Below are positions 5,943 through 6,346 of a stretch of DNA of 6,346 nt, one piece after another. The position numbers and the translations under genes were made by a program. The first letter of the stretch is position 1, and each line of letters starts with the position of its first letter. The notes under the pieces were generated by a model, which had not been told where the DNA came from, did no database searches, and worked only from the letters and a program-made list of their open reading frames with translations. The stretch is from Dehalococcoidales bacterium (GTDB lineage: Bacteria > Chloroflexota > Dehalococcoidia > Dehalococcoidales > UBA2162), in the NCBI GenBank assembly GCA_002685815.1, contig NYYM01000043.1, positions 2,237 to 8,582 on the forward strand, in the 5' to 3' direction.

Positions 5943-6251
5943 TTATTTCTTGGTTACATATAGTTTCAGGCCATCAACTCTGGTAATAATTACCTCCTCC
6001 CCGGGTTCCGCCCGGCCCGCTTCTGCCACGGCCGACCACTGTTCACCGTCAATAAAGACTGTTCCTTTGGGTTCCAGGGCAACTCTGACCTCGGCAGTTT
6101 TGCCAACCAGTTCTTCTCTGCCGGCGCCTACCTGGAGGCGGTGGGCACGAATTCCCCAAATGACCGTGACCACGCCGAAAACGACAACACTGATTGCGAC
6201 TACGACAATCAGCCAGGGGTCTATTGTAAAATCACCGAGACCTAAGTTCAT
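5943..6251 (-). CDS. Short NfeD-type membrane protein (NfeD1b-like)
   Basis: A 102-residue protein with a single predicted membrane segment (about 13-33, IVVVAISVVVFGVVTVIWGI) followed by a soluble domain with the NfeD OB-fold pattern: ELVGKTAEVRVALEPKGTVFIDGEQWSAVAE, then a loop and GEEVIITRVDGLKLYVTKK. It lacks the ClpP-like serine protease domain of long NfeD proteins. NfeD proteins are encoded next to SPFH genes and are believed to bind or regulate the SPFH oligomer; the adjoining stomatin gene fits this. The ATG at 6251 is preceded by GGGTGG eight to nine bases upstream. It is 15 bases from the end of the upstream gene, whose C-terminus is very similar. Function is from family context; no enzyme activity is visible. 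Confidence 0.9.
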   Translation of the reverse strand: MNLGLGDFTIDPWLIVVVAISVVVFGVVTVIWGIRAHRLQVGAGREELVGKTAEVRVALEPKGTVFIDGEQWSAVAEAGRAEPGEEVIITRVDGLKLYVTKK

Positions 6252-6266
6252 TTGATTACCACCCTA

Positions 6267-6346
6267 TTATTTTTTGGATACGTATAATTTCAGGTTCTCG
6301 ACTTTGTCTATGACCACAGTTTCACCGGGCTCCAGGCGGCCTTCTT
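6267..6346 (-). CDS. NfeD-family protein, C-terminal tail (cut by window edge)
   Basis: Only the last 25 codons are in the window, ending at TAA (6269-6267). The residues read EGRLEPGETVVIDKVENLKLYVSKK and align closely with the end of the neighbouring short NfeD protein (AEPGEEVIITRVDGLKLYVTKK). This is the last strands of an NfeD OB domain. The upstream part is not visible; from the usual arrangement it may be a long NfeD with an N-terminal ClpP-like serine protease and several membrane segments, but it could equally be another short NfeD. Confidence 0.8.
   Translation of the reverse strand, partial: EGRLEPGETVVIDKVENLKLYVSKK

Noticed and set aside
5686..6255. Plus-strand open frame of 189 codons
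   Set aside because: It spans two minus-strand genes and their spacer, has a low-complexity Thr/Ser/Arg composition, and both minus-strand genes carry family motifs and good ribosome sites.

Overview
The window is an ordinary bacterial housekeeping segment: nine protein-coding genes (two cut by the window edges) and one tRNA gene, tightly packed. Motifs across whole proteins support the gene calls; nothing here is a phage, transposon, CRISPR array or defence island. The taxon is not fixed by the sequence. Class I BirA, YajC without adjacent SecD/SecF, a tRNA gene without an encoded CCA end, good Shine-Dalgarno sites and moderate-to-high GC would fit a Chloroflexota (Dehalococcoidia-like) genome, but that is a low-confidence inference.

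Layout from left to right. Positions 1-779 (minus): N-terminal 259 codons of glmS, the glutamine-hydrolysing half of glucosamine-6-phosphate synthase, running off the left edge. Positions 780-1045: divergent intergenic region with an extended -10 promoter for glmS and the start signals of dtd. Positions 1046-1522 (plus): dtd, D-aminoacyl-tRNA deacylase. Positions 1523-1640: short convergent spacer. Positions 4032 down to 1641 (minus): a miaB-yajC-nadC cluster with a 15-base gap and then an overlap, preceded by tRNA-Ser(GCT) at 4186-4098, which may share its promoter. Positions 4187-4315: divergent control region for tRNA-Ser and birA, containing a perfect 10-bp inverted repeat that overlaps the tRNA promoter. 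Positions 4316-5095 (plus): birA, a biotin-protein ligase without the DNA-binding domain. Positions 5097-5139: long symmetric hairpin between convergent genes. Positions 6346 down to 5166 (minus): an NfeD-type gene tail, a short NfeD gene and a stomatin/SPFH gene, forming a membrane-protein operon.

Functionally the genes cover cell-wall amino sugar synthesis (glmS), translation quality control (dtd), tRNA modification (miaB), protein translocation (yajC), NAD synthesis (nadC), biotin attachment (birA) and membrane microdomain organisation (nfeD/stomatin). The points most worth a second look are the near-symmetric promoter region between tRNA-Ser and birA, the 43-base hairpin after birA, the tandem NfeD OB domains beside the stomatin gene, and the marked drop in GC content and the unusual leader at glmS. 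I found no convincing undescribed system.
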